Source of the DNA: an uncultured Prosthecobacter sp.
GTDB taxonomy: Bacteria > Verrucomicrobiota > Verrucomicrobiia > Verrucomicrobiales > Verrucomicrobiaceae
NCBI GenBank assembly: GCA_937941745.1
Contig: CALDGV010000122.1
Span: forward strand, 1-7,836
Length of the DNA: 7,836 bases
Reading direction: 5' to 3'
Shown here: positions 7,101 to 7,836 of the stretch, one piece after another
How the letters are laid out: each line of letters opens with the position of its first letter
Position numbering within the stretch: position 1 is the stretch's first letter
Notes under the pieces: model-generated
The model's input: the letters and a program-made list of their open reading frames with translations, nothing else
The model's database searches: none
What the model was told of the DNA's origin: nothing
Program-made: the position numbers and the translations under genes

Positions 7101-7836
7101 GAAGTTGTCCGCATAAGCCAGTCCGGAAGTGACCGTGACGCCCTCCGACTCTCCGCCAATGGAGATGATGAAGCGGGAGTCATCATCCAGGCCCCAGTCG
7201 GTCATGGCATCATCCAAGTCCAACGTGCCAAGCAGCGTCCAGACATGGCCATTGGTGCTGCCATCGGCATCGTGGAAGAAGTCCAGCGTCTTCTCCGCAG
7301 CATCAAAAGCCATGCGCAACGAGGCATCGGAAGACAGGGTGGCGACTTCCGCCTCGCCACCGCCTGCACCTTCATTGAGGTAGCGGAACTTGCGCCCCTG
7401 GACACCTCCCTGCCGCTTCAACTCCAACTGCACGGAGGCCATCTGCCCGCCGACCTGGGCAGCCAGCCAGATGCGCAGGTCATCTTCATCCACTGACATC
7501 GGCGTGTCGCCGACATGAACATCGACCACAGCCTCCCAGTCCTCGGTGTAACTGCCGGAGTTGGCTGTCCAGGGGCGAGCCGCCCAGGAGTCGGGCGTGG
7601 TGGCCTTGGTGTATTCGAGACGGCCGTTGACCTCCGTCAGGGTGCTGTCGCCCTCGCCCATGTCCTCGCCCCAGCGCCCAGGGCTTTTCGCCGAATCGTC
7701 AAAATTGTCTCCACCGCCCAGGTTTGCCAGCGCCTCGACACTGACTTTGAAATTGTCCGCACGCACATTTTGCGCCAGCGTTACCGCCGTGAGCTCTGAG
7801 TAGCCCCCGACATAGATCTGCAGCTTGTCCGACACA
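4167..7836 (-). CDS. Large extracellular multidomain protein: jellyroll repeats, FnIII-like, cadherin-like, BACON, putative Ig, Verrucomicrobia-type C-terminal region (5' end beyond window)
   Basis: At least 1222 residues end at TGA 4169-4167; the start lies to the right of the window. The GTG at 7835 falls inside a repeat and is not a credible start, so residues are numbered from it only for convenience. In order: tail of a jellyroll-like repeat (1-30); repeat 2 (43-248) and repeat 3 (262-474), sharing WGEDxGEG, ARPW and ADNF; an FnIII-like domain (482-577, FEYGPTPAFGS, GLLPHTKYHYRLRA); a cadherin-like/tandem-95 domain (579-668, NDTDADGD, YIAKDAFGG); a BACON domain (671-752, SWSALESLPWASVSPISGTGDG, split here for length as SWSALESLPWASV then SPISGTGDG); a putative-Ig domain (753-836, PPGLSINSNTGLLSGIPTKAG); and a ~385-residue C-terminal region with WRNPW, SGTLSWNKP and RGYGYFLRP. 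No catalytic motif and no membrane anchor or PEP-CTERM sorting signal is visible at the C-terminus. A role as secreted or surface glycan-binding or adhesive protein is inferred from the domains alone. Confidence 0.92.
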   Translation of the reverse strand, partial: VSDKLQIYVGGYSELTAVTLAQNVRADNFKVSVEALANLGGGDNFDDSAKSPGRWGEDMGEGDSTLTEVNGRLEYTKATTPDSWAARPWTANSGSYTEDWEAVVDVHVGDTPMSVDEDDLRIWLAAQVGGQMASVQLELKRQGGVQGRKFRYLNEGAGGGEAEVATLSSDASLRMAFDAAEKTLDFFHDADGSTNGHVWTLLGTLDLDDAMTDWGLDDDSRFIISIGGESEGVTVTSGLAYADNFQLSSPLAPTVVGSPSGFDLFTADAKDPVKWGEDFGEGIAELIQSGDGVLRLTANGGSRDDYRARPWIGDAPFATSWSIQTDVHVPYIRLSDHHTAVGMGVAVMSSADEEDSFSCILEHYRDATPGQVLHFLGSADVNGDGEELFAPASSIHATVRISWNAATKLLSAEYDADGPVGGYQWTTFQTFNPATGGWGMTSGQRFKIFLVGTAELTPVTLANNVYADNFYTFGVTQPPAPPVAKTLAASAITHNTATLNGSVNAKGTPRNVSFEYGPTPAFGSTLAATPGVVAGSADTPVSAALTGLLPHTKYHYRLRASGSLGSATGSTMTFTTANRAPVAVGETIPILPGATALLLILANDTDADGDALSVASFTALTPASAGKLVKQGAGLLFTASSTFTGASFSYIAKDAFGGSSSSVTVNLSPGTCSMDPTSINHAAGGVSYDITVTADGSWSALESLPWASVSPISGTGDGVVTVTLAGNNALTSRSGSIVIGGVTHTVSQDAALRPELSMPALIPEGIVGGLYQLQIPTSQFPAIYVVTKMPPGLSINSNTGLLSGIPTKAGTYPVIIKAGNKAGSSTTILTFDIVIKPVHAGIVGSHIGWVDRHPGFNRDLGSRLEMMITSTGAVTGKLFTGTVPIPLKGQLQTDVAVFQTATLQMPVPRSGGLPPLVLDLSFDGLGQTVSGTLEEPMVDSVPVEAWRNPWSTLNKAGPYFRKLHTFGLENQDPDAALPQGDGFGSWSTVGETTGMLTVAGSLPDGSKFTSGGFLGSQGQVLIYQSLYSNKGTLLGSLRHATPDIPPADNGISGTLSWNKPVADPAKDKVYPGGFEAIDLQVNGGAYVPPAPGDVVMGLPDNTSDNARLFFTAGGLDTETAEFDLSLKLYNPGTALVNKADVPPHPNLVKMPVLDAVKGLYSGEFTLPGATPALSRKVLFQGQIVTPPIGVSRGYGYFLRPETSAASSQRLSGRARLEENAGP
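6414..7052 (-). repeat. Jellyroll-like repeat 3, with a calcium-loop-like insertion
   Basis: About 213 residues carry the landmarks KWGEDFGEG, YRARPW, QTDVHV, DADGPVGGYQW and NNVYADNF, in register with repeat 2. It differs from repeat 2 by the stretch LGSADVNGDGEELF, which resembles the first half of an EF-hand/dockerin-type calcium loop. Divergence from repeat 2 is large, so the duplication is not recent. Confidence 0.7.
7092..7709 (-). repeat. Jellyroll-like repeat 2
   Basis: About 206 residues open with FDDSAKSPGRWGEDMGEG, followed by WAARPW and VVDVHVG, then a DADGSTNGHVW turn, and close with SGLAYADNF. The beta-rich layout, with a closing 'ADNF' strand, suggests a concanavalin/LamG-like jellyroll fold. 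That fold is inferred from the pattern only. Repeat 3 has the same landmarks in the same order. Confidence 0.7.
7746..7836 (-). repeat. Jellyroll-like repeat 1 (C-terminal tail only)
   Basis: This encodes the last ~30 residues of a repeat whose body is outside the window. Its ending, ELTAVTLAQNVRADNF, matches ELTPVTLANNVYADNF at the end of repeat 3. Over 25 aligned residues 15 are identical, counted by hand. It is less like the end of repeat 2, which shares mainly the final ADNF. Confidence 0.75.

Noticed and set aside
7833..7835. GTG as the start codon of the large protein
   Set aside because: It lies inside the tail of a jellyroll repeat (DKLQIYVGGYSEL) and no signal peptide follows. The frame very probably continues beyond the window.

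Overview
The window is about 60% GC (estimated by eye) and codes entirely on the minus strand. It reads, in transcription order (right to left): (1) the 3' part of a very large multidomain extracellular protein (4167 to beyond 7836); (2) a complete secreted FAD-dependent oxidoreductase of the PF12831 type (2391-4067); (3) 37 bp later, the 5' part of a second gene (2353 running off the left edge) that is open for all 784 visible codons. This third gene encodes a signal peptide, a BNR-repeat sialidase-like propeller, a golvesin/xanthan-lyase-type carbohydrate-binding-like domain and a second PF12831-type FAD oxidoreductase in one chain.

The domain vocabulary points to Verrucomicrobiota (Prosthecobacter/Verrucomicrobium-like), with Planctomycetota as the alternative. 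The clues are large secreted proteins mixing FnIII-like, cadherin-like, BACON and putative-Ig domains with a 'WRNPW ... PQG ... SGTLSW ... GYFL' C-terminal region, plus expanded secreted FAD oxidoreductases and sialidase-like proteins. This assignment is inference from protein style, since no rRNA or marker gene is present.

Functionally, (2) and (3) look like an operon for extracytoplasmic glycan processing. A glycan-recognising propeller and a binding domain are joined to one flavin oxidoreductase, next to a free-standing paralogue. Both carry Sec-like signal peptides without a twin-arginine motif. The large upstream protein has repeated jellyroll-like modules and could be a surface or secreted glycan-binding protein. 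It may be a separate unit, because 99-111 bp separate it from the oxidoreductase gene. That gap holds two inverted repeats, one of which spans both candidate ATG start codons of the oxidoreductase gene.

No tRNA, rRNA, CRISPR array, transposase or insertion sequence was recognised. The only stretches without a gene are the ~100 bp at 4068-4166 and the 37 bp at 2354-2390.
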